This document shows positions 43,230 through 52,364 of a stretch of 64,000 nt of DNA, one piece after another (position 1 is the stretch's first letter; the number at the start of each line of letters is the position of its first letter). The stretch is from Ferruginibacter sp. (GTDB taxonomy: Bacteria > Bacteroidota > Bacteroidia > Chitinophagales > Chitinophagaceae), in the NCBI GenBank assembly GCA_017983695.1, contig JAGOAX010000001.1:524185-588184 (forward strand). Direction: 5' to 3'. The position numbers and the translations under genes were made by a program. A model generated the notes under the pieces. That model did not search any database, had not been told where the DNA came from, and worked only from the letters and a program-made list of their open reading frames with translations.

Positions 43230-46028
43230 TTAAAAACTAAAAGCTATTTTACCAAATAACCTTCTGCCGTTAAAACCCATTTGTACACTGTCCCATGGTC
43301 CGCCGCTTTCGTTATCGCCGGCCCATCCTCTTGCAGCCTGTACAACTCCAAGATCAGGATGTACATTGAAAACATTATCTGCTCCTATAAATATAGAAGC
43401 CGTTTTGCATAATTTAAAAGATACAAACACATCGGTAACTACTTTACCATTATAATTAAAATTCTCCGGTACATATGTGCCGTTGGCATCACTCGGTACC
43501 ATTGGATTGATACCTGCATAATTTGGATTTTCAGGCGTAGCATCGCCAAAACCTTTTAAAAGTACTTTACCATAATAAGTTAAGTTAGTACCTGCGCCTA
43601 ATTTACCCAATGTATAATTTAAACTTAACCCGATTTTTGCTTTAGGTGCCGATGCTTTTAAGAAAGCTTCTTCCCTGTCGCTGAAAAATGTTTTACGGTT
43701 TAATGTAGTGGTGTTTAAAGCATTGGGCACTTTAATATCATCAATTGTAATGTTCTGCACATTACCGGCCAGTAGGGCTTTAAAATTTCCTTTGCCAAGT
43801 TTGGTTGAATAATCCAATACAACATCTAACCCGTAATTGGTGGTGTTAACTGCATTGGCAAAAAATTGTGCCGTAGAAACATTCAATGCTTTTAATGCAT
43901 TGGTAAGTGCTACCGGTAAAGTAGCATCATCAGCACTGAACAAACCCAATAATACCACACGGTCTTTTACTTTAACTATATAACCATCCATGGTAAAGGT
44001 TAATCCTTTTGCAGGCTTCCACGAAAACCCAAGGCTGCCGTTTATTGATGTTTCTTCTTTTAAATCGGGGATGCTGGCCAGTTTGGTAATGGCATCGTTG
44101 TTACGTGCAATACGTGATTGTACCAATTGCCCTGCACTGAATGAAGTGAGTGTATTGCTGAAATAGATCTGTTGTAAAGATGGCGCCCTGAAACCGGTGC
44201 TTGCCGATCCTCTTAAATTAAAATCGCTGTTTATTTTGTAGCGGCTGGCCAGTTTAAAAGTTGCCACCGAACCAAAGTCGGAATAATTTTCAAAGCGAAC
44301 AGCACCATCAACCAGCCATTTATCTGTAATATTTAATTCCGCATCGCCATAAACACCAAACACTGTACGTGTTGCTGTTACAGTATCCGAAGGGCTAAAG
44401 CCCGGAAAGCCCTGTGAACCTCCTGCCAGATCATAAGGATTTGTATACAGCGCATAAGAGGCTTCTTCCCCCATATTGATGCTGTATTTTTCACTTCTGA
44501 ACTCTGCACCATAGGCAATGTTTAACCCACTGGCAACAGATTTAAATTGTTTACTGAAATCTGTATTTATTGTAGCCTGGCGAAACCTGAACCCGCCATC
44601 ATCAAAACGGGTTTTTGTAATATTGCCCAACATAGATGCATTAAATGTCTGGTCGCCAAAATATTGAAAATCGTTTTTACCATCGGTAAAACTTACATCC
44701 CAGTTCCAGTCTTTTTTAGAAATTCCTTTCACCCCCAATGCAATAGAAGCATCGCTGATATTGGTGCCTATATGTGGATTGTAATAAGTTTCTCCATCGC
44801 TGCTTATACGCATGATGGAAGGCACGTAGATAGCATTGCCACTTGCATCAGTAGGAAAGCGTTTAGGTCTTGCACTTAAATTCCTGGTGTAAGCAAAAGC
44901 ATCAGATGCTTTATGATTAACACTACCAAAAGAATAGATAACAGTTTTGGTTGACTTAACAGGTAATTCCATATTGTACATTAAACCGTCTGTTTGTACC
45001 GAGCCATCACCAAAAGCCCTTCTTCCTCCATTATAGTACGGTAATGCATCTGGATTTGTAGAAGCATTCGTATCGGGTACCTGCCTGAATGTTTTATCCT
45101 GTTTTAAATAATCTAAAGAAAAATTAATGAAGCCTCCGCTTTTACCCAACTTAAGTCCATTGCTAACAGAAAAATTAAAAGTGCGGCCATCAATTTCATC
45201 GCCGGTATAATACTGGGTTGGGTCAACACTTTTACGGGAGTTAAATTTTGTGTCGTAATAACCGCTTCTGCCTACATTAATGTTCCATTGATTCACCTCT
45301 TTTCTAAGTCTTATATTTATTACACCCGCCATGGCATCGCTACCGTATTGTGCAGATGCACCATCACGTAAAATTTCAATCCTGTCCACCGCATTTTGAG
45401 GAAAAGCATTCAAATCTGTTCCTGAAGCACCCCTGCCTCTTGTGCCGAATAAAGCAACAAATGCAGTTTGATGACGGCGTTTACCATTAATTAAAACCAA
45501 TGTCTGATCAGGACCAAGACCCCTTAGTGTTCCTAAATCCAGGTGATCTGCTCCATCGGCACCACTTTGTTTATTATAATTAAATGATGGCGCTGCCATA
45601 TTTAATATAGAGGTAAGATCCATTTTTGCAGTAGGTAAACCTACCTGGTTAATTTTAATTACATCAATAGGCACAGCTGTTTCTGTTTTTACTCTTGCAG
45701 CACCACGTGTTCCTATAACAACAATATCACCAAGGTCAACTGATGAAGGCTCTAACAGTACAGTAACTTCCGCAACACCGGTAAGTTTTACCATTTGTGG
45801 TTTGTAACCAATACTGGTTATATCCAGTATATCATTTGCTTTGGCCTGGATGGTAAACACACCATCATTATTTGTAGAGGCTTCTTTTTGGGTGGCCCTT
45901 ATTACAACTGATGCACTGGTAACGGGATTACCCGTTTTTGAATCAGTTACTTTAATGGTAAAGGTTTGTTGTGCCAACAAAAGGTAACTGCTGAAAATTA
46001 AACTGAGGGATAACAAAAGTTTTCTCAT
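43230..46028 (-). CDS. TonB-dependent outer-membrane receptor
   Basis: This 932-residue protein has a signal peptide (MRKLLLSLSLIFSSYLLLAQ). A carboxypeptidase-regulatory-like domain (about 21-105) and a plug domain (about 115-225; RDGASAQYGSDAMAGVINIRL) follow. The C-terminal beta-barrel ends GRRLFGKIAFSF. It lacks an adjacent SusD partner, so it is not a typical SusC. The LKQDKTF, TNYGLDVVLDYSTKLGKG and GADNVFNVHPDLG patterns are usual for TonB receptors; the ligand is unknown. It is transcribed toward its own terminator at 43171-43205. Confidence 0.93.
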   Translation of the reverse strand: MRKLLLSLSLIFSSYLLLAQQTFTIKVTDSKTGNPVTSASVVIRATQKEASTNNDGVFTIQAKANDILDITSIGYKPQMVKLTGVAEVTVLLEPSSVDLGDIVVIGTRGAARVKTETAVPIDVIKINQVGLPTAKMDLTSILNMAAPSFNYNKQSGADGADHLDLGTLRGLGPDQTLVLINGKRRHQTAFVALFGTRGRGASGTDLNAFPQNAVDRIEILRDGASAQYGSDAMAGVINIRLRKEVNQWNINVGRSGYYDTKFNSRKSVDPTQYYTGDEIDGRTFNFSVSNGLKLGKSGGFINFSLDYLKQDKTFRQVPDTNASTNPDALPYYNGGRRAFGDGSVQTDGLMYNMELPVKSTKTVIYSFGSVNHKASDAFAYTRNLSARPKRFPTDASGNAIYVPSIMRISSDGETYYNPHIGTNISDASIALGVKGISKKDWNWDVSFTDGKNDFQYFGDQTFNASMLGNITKTRFDDGGFRFRQATINTDFSKQFKSVASGLNIAYGAEFRSEKYSINMGEEASYALYTNPYDLAGGSQGFPGFSPSDTVTATRTVFGVYGDAELNITDKWLVDGAVRFENYSDFGSVATFKLASRYKINSDFNLRGSASTGFRAPSLQQIYFSNTLTSFSAGQLVQSRIARNNDAITKLASIPDLKEETSINGSLGFSWKPAKGLTFTMDGYIVKVKDRVVLLGLFSADDATLPVALTNALKALNVSTAQFFANAVNTTNYGLDVVLDYSTKLGKGNFKALLAGNVQNITIDDIKVPNALNTTTLNRKTFFSDREEAFLKASAPKAKIGLSLNYTLGKLGAGTNLTYYGKVLLKGFGDATPENPNYAGINPMVPSDANGTYVPENFNYNGKVVTDVFVSFKLCKTASIFIGADNVFNVHPDLGVVQAARGWAGDNESGGPWDSVQMGFNGRRLFGKIAFSF

Positions 46029-46164
46029 ATAAATGTTGTTTTGGTTAGGTAAAAGGTAATAGCGAGCAGGACGTGAAAATAATAAATTTAACTGAGTAAT
46101 GAAATGTTGTAAAAATTATCTGATAGTTTGGTGACAATTCTTGATAAAGATCCGGTAATTAAAA

Positions 46165-46196
46165 AAGCCACTTCAACAAAAATGTTGAAGCGGCTT
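46165..46196 (-). terminator. intrinsic terminator after secA
   Basis: AAGCCACTTCAACA (46165-46178) pairs with TGTTGAAGCGGCTT (46183-46196) in a 14-bp stem with one mismatch and an AAAA loop. On the minus strand it is followed by a T run. It begins about 20 bp after the secA stop codon. Confidence 0.8.
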
Positions 46197-46216
46197 AGCT
46201 ATTTTATAATAAAGAA

Positions 46217-49200
46217 TTATGCGTCTTTACCGTGGCAATTTTTATATTTTTTTCCACTGCCGCATGGGCATTGTTCATTGCGGCCCGGCATTTTTTCAAC
46301 TTTAACCGGCGCCTGTTTTATTCCTTCAGATGGATCGTAATAATCTTTTTCGTTAGCTGCATAATCTTCGCCGGCTGCATCAACCATGGCTTTATTGGCA
46401 CTCATTTTACTAAGGTCAGTTTTCTTTTCCCTGCCTTCTTTTATTTGCCCGGCATTGGTTTGCTCCATAGGTATATTACAATGGCAAAGGAAGCTAACAA
46501 TGTTTTTATTTACCTCATCATCCATTTGCTTAAAGGCACTGAATGCTTCTATCTTATAAATTACCAATGGATCTTTTTGTTCGTAGCCTGCAGTTTGTAC
46601 GCTATGGCGCAAATCATCCATGGCACGTAAATGCTCTTTCCAGGCATCATCAATTAAAGCCAGGGTAATGCTGCGTTCCAGTGCATTATTTAATTCACGG
46701 CCATCGGTTGCAATATATTTATCAAGATTGGCCAATGCCTGGATGCCTTTTTTACCATCGGTAAATGGTACGGCAACGTTTACAATATGATCGCCCTGCT
46801 CTTTACGGATATTTTTTATAATGGGCAATGTTTGCTGTACCATTGCCGCTGTTTTTTTACTGTATTGAGTTATCGCTTCAACATATAAACGCTCAGTTAA
46901 TTCAGTTGCCACATCTTTGTTTAATTCTTCTTCAGTAATAGTAGTTTCAATTCCAAAGTTTACAATAGCAGCTAATTTAAACCCTTCGTGGTCATTACCT
47001 TCTTTATAAGAATTTACCAGGCCGTCTGCAACAGAATAAAAAGCATTGTCAAGGTCCAAAGCCAAACGTTCTCCAAACAATGCATGGTTACGTTTTCCGT
47101 ACACCACATTACGTTGTTTGTTCATTACATCATCATATTCCAATAACCGTTTTCTTATACCAAAGTTATTTTCCTCTACTTTCTTTTGTGCTCTTTCAAT
47201 TGACTTGGAGATCATGCTGTGCTGAATCACTTCGCCCTCTTTATAACCCATCCTGTCCATTAATCCTGCAATACGTTCACTGCCAAACATACGCATCAGA
47301 TCATCTTCCAGCGATACAAAGAACTGGCTGCTACCTGGATCACCCTGCCTTCCGGCACGTCCACGTAACTGCCTGTCTACACGGCGGCTTTCATGGCGCT
47401 CAGTACCTAAAATGGCTAAACCACCTGCTTCTTTAACACCAGGCCCAAGTTTAATATCGGTACCACGACCAGCCATATTGGTGGCAATGGTAACAGCGCC
47501 TGCAAAACCTGCTTCGGCAACTACCTGTGCTTCTTTAGCATGTTGTTTTGCGTTCAACACATTATGCGGAATATTTTTCTGCTTCAGCATTCTTGCCAGC
47601 AATTCACTTACTTCTACCGATGTGGTACCCACCAGGCAAGGCCTTCCCTCAACACGTAATTGTTCAATTACATCAATTACCGCTTTATACTTTTCTCTTT
47701 TGGTTTTATACACCAGGTCCTGTTCATCTTTACGTACTGCTTTTACATTGGTAGGAATGTTTACCACATCCAGTTTATAAATACTCCAAAACTCTGCAGC
47801 TTCTGTTTCGGCAGTACCCGTCATACCGCAAAGCTTGTGGTACATACGGAAATAGTTTTGCAGTGTAACCGTTGCATAGGTTTGCGTAGTGGCTTCAATC
47901 TTTACACTTTCTTTTGCTTCCAATGCCTGGTGCAATCCATCGCTATAACGGCGGCCTTCCATGATACGGCCGGTTTGTTCATCTACAATTTTTACTTCGC
48001 TGTCAATAATTACATACTCTACATCCTTATCAAATAAAGTGTAGGCTTTTAATAATTGCTGTACGGTATGTATACGGTCTACTTTTAAAGAATAGTCATT
48101 CAGCAGCAATTCTTTTTCGTGTAATTTTTCGTCTGCACTTAAACTGCCTTTTTCAATATCGGCAAGCTTTGTGGAAATATCGGGCACAATAAAAAAGTTA
48201 GGATCTTCCCCAGCTCTTGTAATTAATTGTATCCCTTTATCAGTAAGATCAACCTGGTTATTTTTTTCATCTATATTAAAAAACAATTCAGCATCAACCT
48301 TAGGCATTTCTTTTTGCTGATCGGCTAAATAATAGTTTTCGCTCTTCTGCAATTTTACTCTTATACCCGGCTCACTTAAAAATTTAATTAATGCACCATT
48401 CTTTGGTAAACCACGGTGTGCTCTCATCAATGCCAGTCCGCCGTCTTTTGGATCATCATTACCTTCTGCAATTTTTTTCTTTGCTTCTATCAGGTATTGA
48501 TTCACTGCTTTGCGCTGTGCCTCCAGTAATTTTTCTATCCTTGGTTTAAGATCAAAAAACTGTTGTGTGTTATCACTGTGCCCAACAGGGCCACTGATGA
48601 TTAAAGGTGTACGGGCATCGTCAATTAAAACGCTATCCACCTCATCCACCATCGCAAAATGATGTTTGCGTTGTACCATTTCATCCGGGCTATGCACCAT
48701 ATTATCACGCAGGTAATCAAAACCAAATTCGTTGTTGGTACCATAAGTAATATCGGCATTGTAGGCATTGCGGCGGGCATCACCATTAGGCTCATGCTTA
48801 TCAATACAATCCACTCTTAAACCCAGCCATTCAAATATTGGCCCGTTCCATTCGCTATCTCTTTTTGCCAGGTAATCATTAACTGTTACAATGTGTACAC
48901 CTTCACCGGCCAGTGCATTTAAATAAGCAGGCAGTGTACTTACCAGTGTTTTACCCTCGCCGGTTGCCATTTCGGCAATTTTACCCGAGTGTAAAACAGT
49001 ACCACCAATCAATTGCACATCGTAATGCACCATATTCCAGGTTACCTGTCCGCCACCTGCAGTCCAGGTATTTTTATACACAGCTGTATTGCCATCAATG
49101 GTGATATGGTCTTTTTTTACTGCTAATTCCCTATCCAGGTCGGTTGCAGTACTTACAATAGTTTCGTTTTCTTTAAACCTGCGGCTGGTTTCTTTTACAG

Positions 49201-49543
49201 TGGCAAAAGCTTCAGGCAATAATTCCTGCAGAATTTCTTCAATTTGCTTATCCTTTGTTTTTTTAAGTTCGTCAATTTCTTTATAGATAATATCTCTGTT
49301 ATTGATCTCTGCAACAGGCAAGGCTTCCGCAGCTTCTTTTTTATCTGCTATTTCCTTATCAATTGCAGCCAGGTGAGCTGCAATACGTTTACGGAACGCT
49401 ACAGTGTTATTACGTAACTCATCATTAGTTAAAGACTGGTATTGTGCAAAAAACTGATTGATCTTTTCAACCTGCGGACTGATTTTTTTCACATCCTTCT
49501 CACTCTTACTGCCGCCAAATAGTTTTGAAATAATGCCTAACAT
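46217..49543 (-). CDS. secA: preprotein translocase ATPase
   Basis: This 1108-residue translocase motor drives Sec-dependent export. It has the Walker A region GKIAEMATGEGKTLVS, the DEAD-box-like MVDEVDSVLIDDARTPLIISG, the preprotein cross-linking domain, ATNMAGRGTDIKLG, GRAGRQGDPG, and the C-terminal SEC-C zinc motif RNEQCPCGSGKKYKNCHGK. It is about 200 residues longer than E. coli SecA, with extra sequence in the first third, as is usual in Bacteroidota. The promoter box lies about 127 nt before the ATG, leaving a long leader. Confidence 0.98.
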   Translation of the reverse strand: MLGIISKLFGGSKSEKDVKKISPQVEKINQFFAQYQSLTNDELRNNTVAFRKRIAAHLAAIDKEIADKKEAAEALPVAEINNRDIIYKEIDELKKTKDKQIEEILQELLPEAFATVKETSRRFKENETIVSTATDLDRELAVKKDHITIDGNTAVYKNTWTAGGGQVTWNMVHYDVQLIGGTVLHSGKIAEMATGEGKTLVSTLPAYLNALAGEGVHIVTVNDYLAKRDSEWNGPIFEWLGLRVDCIDKHEPNGDARRNAYNADITYGTNNEFGFDYLRDNMVHSPDEMVQRKHHFAMVDEVDSVLIDDARTPLIISGPVGHSDNTQQFFDLKPRIEKLLEAQRKAVNQYLIEAKKKIAEGNDDPKDGGLALMRAHRGLPKNGALIKFLSEPGIRVKLQKSENYYLADQQKEMPKVDAELFFNIDEKNNQVDLTDKGIQLITRAGEDPNFFIVPDISTKLADIEKGSLSADEKLHEKELLLNDYSLKVDRIHTVQQLLKAYTLFDKDVEYVIIDSEVKIVDEQTGRIMEGRRYSDGLHQALEAKESVKIEATTQTYATVTLQNYFRMYHKLCGMTGTAETEAAEFWSIYKLDVVNIPTNVKAVRKDEQDLVYKTKREKYKAVIDVIEQLRVEGRPCLVGTTSVEVSELLARMLKQKNIPHNVLNAKQHAKEAQVVAEAGFAGAVTIATNMAGRGTDIKLGPGVKEAGGLAILGTERHESRRVDRQLRGRAGRQGDPGSSQFFVSLEDDLMRMFGSERIAGLMDRMGYKEGEVIQHSMISKSIERAQKKVEENNFGIRKRLLEYDDVMNKQRNVVYGKRNHALFGERLALDLDNAFYSVADGLVNSYKEGNDHEGFKLAAIVNFGIETTITEEELNKDVATELTERLYVEAITQYSKKTAAMVQQTLPIIKNIRKEQGDHIVNVAVPFTDGKKGIQALANLDKYIATDGRELNNALERSITLALIDDAWKEHLRAMDDLRHSVQTAGYEQKDPLVIYKIEAFSAFKQMDDEVNKNIVSFLCHCNIPMEQTNAGQIKEGREKKTDLSKMSANKAMVDAAGEDYAANEKDYYDPSEGIKQAPVKVEKMPGRNEQCPCGSGKKYKNCHGKDA

Positions 49544-49601
49544 AAACTTCAGTGTTGTTGGGTATTTTTTAAATAAATTATTATTAAGACTTTTAAGTTG
49601 T

Positions 49602-49609
49602 CAAATATG
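49602..49609 (-). promoter_or_regulatory. second possible -7 box for secA
   Basis: The minus strand reads CATATTTG, one mismatch from TAnnTTTG, 59 nt before the secA ATG. It is an alternative to the upstream box at 49670. Confidence 0.3.
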
Positions 49610-49669
49610 GTGCTTAAAATTGTTTTAGAGCCAAATTGACAGTTTTAACCCCGTTTTACCGGAGGCCGA

Positions 49670-49677
49670 CAAAGGTA
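49670..49677 (-). promoter_or_regulatory. -7 promoter box for secA
   Basis: The minus strand reads TACCTTTG, an exact TAnnTTTG match, giving a secA leader of about 120 nt. No ATG-started upstream ORF was seen in that leader. Confidence 0.5.
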
Positions 49678-49816
49678 GCAAATAGTTTGGGAGTTTTGGG
49701 GTGTAAGATGAAGTCGAAAAGCTAAGAACCAAAAGCTTAAAGCAGAATGGATCAGGCTTTAAGTTTTAATTAACTAACCTTTTTATAAACTTGAGCATAA
49801 ACCAAAAATCGTTTAT

Positions 49817-50521
49817 ATGAACAACACTAAACCGGGTTTTATTTTATTGATTACAGCTTTTATATTTTCTGCCTGCTCCAGCAACGAAATTGGAGAAAGC
49901 AAGGATGTGGCCCAGGATAAAATTTACCAAAGTTATAGTATCAGTTACAGCGAAGGGAATACCAATGCAGAAGTATTCTGTCAATTCAGGTTTGCCGGAA
50001 GCAATGGCACTACATTGGTACTTAACAGCCCCAGCCAGCTGCAATTTGATGAAGAAAAGTTAAATGTTGACAGCAGCGCTGGCAGCGGTGCTTTTTACAG
50101 AATATATAAACCTGCGAATAATTTTTTTGGAAAGCACAGTTTTATTTTTACCAGTACTGAAGGAAAAAAATTAGAGAATACTTTTTCATTCGACAATTTT
50201 AAGCTGGTAAATACACCTGCAACCATTTCTAAAAAACAAGCTTTTAATTTAAATTTTGAAACCACTGCTTTACAGGGCGATGATTATATTGAAGTGGGAA
50301 CCAGTAATACCGACAGCAGTTTTAGTGTTACACATAATGCAACAGATGCAGGCAATTTTATAACAATACCGGCAAAAGAATTACAACGCCAAAAAGTAAA
50401 GGAATTAAATTTTGAAGTAACCCTCTACCGGAATATTCCTTTACAGCAAAACACTGCAGAAGGCGGAAAGATAAGTATCCGGTATGCTTTAAAGCCGGTA
50501 AAAATTAAACTGGCTGACTGA
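49817..50521 (+). CDS. lipoprotein of unknown function
   Basis: This 234-residue protein has a lipoprotein signal with lipobox FSAC (MNNTKPGFILLITAFIFSAC). The rest is Ser/Asn-rich and beta-like, with SFSVTHNATDAGNFITIPA and a Lys-rich end. There is no recognised domain. Its last 17 bp overlap the end of the convergent MFS gene. It is probably periplasmic, anchored in the outer or inner membrane. Confidence 0.72.
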   Translation: MNNTKPGFILLITAFIFSACSSNEIGESKDVAQDKIYQSYSISYSEGNTNAEVFCQFRFAGSNGTTLVLNSPSQLQFDEEKLNVDSSAGSGAFYRIYKPANNFFGKHSFIFTSTEGKKLENTFSFDNFKLVNTPATISKKQAFNLNFETTALQGDDYIEVGTSNTDSSFSVTHNATDAGNFITIPAKELQRQKVKELNFEVTLYRNIPLQQNTAEGGKISIRYALKPVKIKLAD

Positions 50522-51581
50522 TCTTCTTCTTAAATAAGAATTTATCGGCCAGCCACCAGCATAAGAATAGCAGTATAAATACAATTGCCGTTAACCACCC
50601 GTTACTAAAACCATCAGTGATGGTTTTTTTTTCGCTTATTAAATAAACGGGCAGGCCAGCCAACGCTATTGAAGTACCTACGCTTAAAGCTGTTGCTGTT
50701 GCAGGATAGATGGGTAAACTCCTGCTCATTAACAATAATGTAATGGGTACGCTGCTTTGTAAACAGGCAATGCCAAAAGCCAGGGCATAAATATTTTCTT
50801 TGCCAAATTGAAACAGCACTAATGCAATGGGTAAAGTGATGTACACAAATTTTTTCCAACCAATTTTATCGGCTACAAAGCCCCCGATTATTTTTCCGGC
50901 AAAAGCACTGATGCCGATAATTAATATGCCATTGGGATATTGCTGTGCTACATGATTAATAATATCAAAAACAAAAGAGCGGAAACACATAATAAGCAAG
51001 ATGCCCAGCATCAGCCAGTCGTGTGGATCCAGTTCGCTTTGCTTTTGTTCCGGCGTTTTATAAGCTGGTAAATTGTTTTTAAGTATTAAGTAAGCAACAA
51101 CAATAACCAATACCAATACAAACCACAAACAATAAATTGAAAGCATCCCCAGCAAACCGCCGATTGTTAAACCCAGCACACCCGGCGCAGTAAATAAAGC
51201 TAAAGGCCCGGTTTTATTATCATGTACCTGTAAACAAACTGTACCGCCTGTTACATGTACAAAGGCCGATGCAATACCGGAGAAAATTATTCCTGCACCG
51301 GCATCAATAAAATAAGTACCTATGGCCAGTGGCAATAAAACCAATGAAGCAATGGCAAACGGTTTTATCTGTTTTTTATAATCTACCCAAAAACCTACCG
51401 GCAGTTGCCCGCCAAAACCTATGATAGAGTAAATAACGATAAGCAAAAAACTTTTTGAATAATTGTGGTGAAAAGTATAATTGGCTAACATAAAGCCTGC
51501 AGTAAAATCATTGAGCCCGTGCAATAAACCCCATAAAAGAGGTTGAATAGTTTGTGGTTTATTGTTTGTTGTTATCCCCAT
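50505..51581 (-). CDS. MFS transporter
   Basis: This 358-residue protein has about ten to twelve hydrophobic segments and the N-terminal LLHGLNDFTAGFMLANYTF pattern and the loop motif GFWVDYKKQ typical of MFS proteins. It also has GVLGLTIGGLLG and IIGGFVADKIGWKKFVYITLP (motif A-like in the second half). It is shorter than most MFS members and resembles the fosmidomycin-resistance type. The substrate is unknown. It is last in a four-gene minus-strand operon; its ATG overlaps the stop of the preceding gene by one base at 51581. Confidence 0.85.
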   Translation of the reverse strand: MGITTNNKPQTIQPLLWGLLHGLNDFTAGFMLANYTFHHNYSKSFLLIVIYSIIGFGGQLPVGFWVDYKKQIKPFAIASLVLLPLAIGTYFIDAGAGIIFSGIASAFVHVTGGTVCLQVHDNKTGPLALFTAPGVLGLTIGGLLGMLSIYCLWFVLVLVIVVAYLILKNNLPAYKTPEQKQSELDPHDWLMLGILLIMCFRSFVFDIINHVAQQYPNGILIIGISAFAGKIIGGFVADKIGWKKFVYITLPIALVLFQFGKENIYALAFGIACLQSSVPITLLLMSRSLPIYPATATALSVGTSIALAGLPVYLISEKKTITDGFSNGWLTAIVFILLFLCWWLADKFLFKKKISQPV

Positions 51582-51892
51582 TATATAAAATTATTTAGCA
51601 GTAGCCCAAGTCCGTAGCTTACAGCATTTGCAGTAAAACCTAAGGTTATGGCTTTTTTCCAGCTGCATTGCATTAACAGGTAATAGCCAATGCTTTCAGT
51701 AATTGCTACGCCAATTTCTAATATATTTATATCAATACCTGTATAAAAAAGTAAAATATGCAGCAGTGGCCATGTAAATAGGTTTAATAAAAAACCAATG
51801 AGCAAAGCAAATTTCCACTCGCCTTTAAAAAACAACAGCACAATGGGGAGCTCCAGCAGCAGTGTTAAAACAAAGTAGTTCCATACACCCAT
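51581..51892 (-). CDS. small four-helix membrane protein of unknown function
   Basis: This 103-residue protein has about four hydrophobic segments (YFVLTLLLELPIVLLFF; FALLIGFLLNLFTWPLLHILLF; VAITESIGYYLLMQ; AITLGFTANAVSYGLGLLL). Its ATG overlaps the TAA of the 46-residue gene upstream (TAATG) and its stop overlaps the MFS ATG by one base. The tight coupling suggests that it works with the MFS transporter or is inserted with it. Confidence 0.7.
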   Translation of the reverse strand: MGVWNYFVLTLLLELPIVLLFFKGEWKFALLIGFLLNLFTWPLLHILLFYTGIDINILEIGVAITESIGYYLLMQCSWKKAITLGFTANAVSYGLGLLLNNFI

Positions 51893-52032
51893 TACTTATT
51901 CCGCTTTTTTCGCCGTATAAAAAACCAGATCAAAAATATTAATGCTGCCAGCGGCAGAACAACATACAAAAAAGATATGGCTACCAATGCACCAACACTT
52001 ACACCGTCGAGTAAAATAAATAATAGTTTCAT
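51892..52032 (-). CDS. 46-residue membrane protein of unknown function
   Basis: The frame is ATG 52032 to TAA at 51892-51894. It encodes MKLLFILLDGVSVGALVAIS, then FLYVVLPLAALIFLIWFFIRRKKRNK, with two hydrophobic helices and a basic tail, so the C-terminus is predicted cytoplasmic. Its ATG overlaps the upstream stop codon (ATGA) and its stop overlaps the next start (TAATG). Strict coupling on both sides supports a real gene despite its size. Confidence 0.65.
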   Translation of the reverse strand: MKLLFILLDGVSVGALVAISFLYVVLPLAALIFLIWFFIRRKKRNK

Positions 52033-52178
52033 TTAGCTGTTTTTCTTTTTTTACGCCATATAAAAATACCTGCTATTGCTGCCGTGGCTATTAATGCCGC
52101 AATTACCAATATTAAAATATCCCTGCTGTTCCTTTCAAACCAGGGACTTTCCACCACATCTAAAAAAATTACAGGCAT
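52029..52178 (-). CDS. 49-residue single-helix membrane protein of unknown function
   Basis: The frame is ATG 52178 to TGA at 52029-52031. It encodes a polar N-terminus (MPVIFLDVVESPWFERNSRD), one helix (ILILVIAALIATAAIAGIFIW) and a basic tail (RKKRKTAK). The stop overlaps the ATG of the next gene (ATGA). As first gene of a four-gene minus-strand operon it looks genuine. Its topology is predicted as N-out, C-in. No family is known to me. Confidence 0.6.
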   Translation of the reverse strand: MPVIFLDVVESPWFERNSRDILILVIAALIATAAIAGIFIWRKKRKTAK

Positions 52179-52364
52179 ATTTATAAAATTTTTGTGAAAG
52201 TAATATTGTTAGCTTGAAACTGCAATACCCATTGGCTGGTATCTTTTTGCAACCGCAATATGTTAATCATTTTATAAACTACCTGCCACTTATAAAATAA
52301 ATACCATAATTAAATTTTGCTCCTTTATTTTTACACGAACAAATTCGTATATCAAAGCCGCATT

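Noticed and set aside
46232..46630. Plus-strand open frame of 132 codons opposite secA
   Set aside because: It lies wholly inside the well-supported secA gene and has a composition typical of antisense frames.
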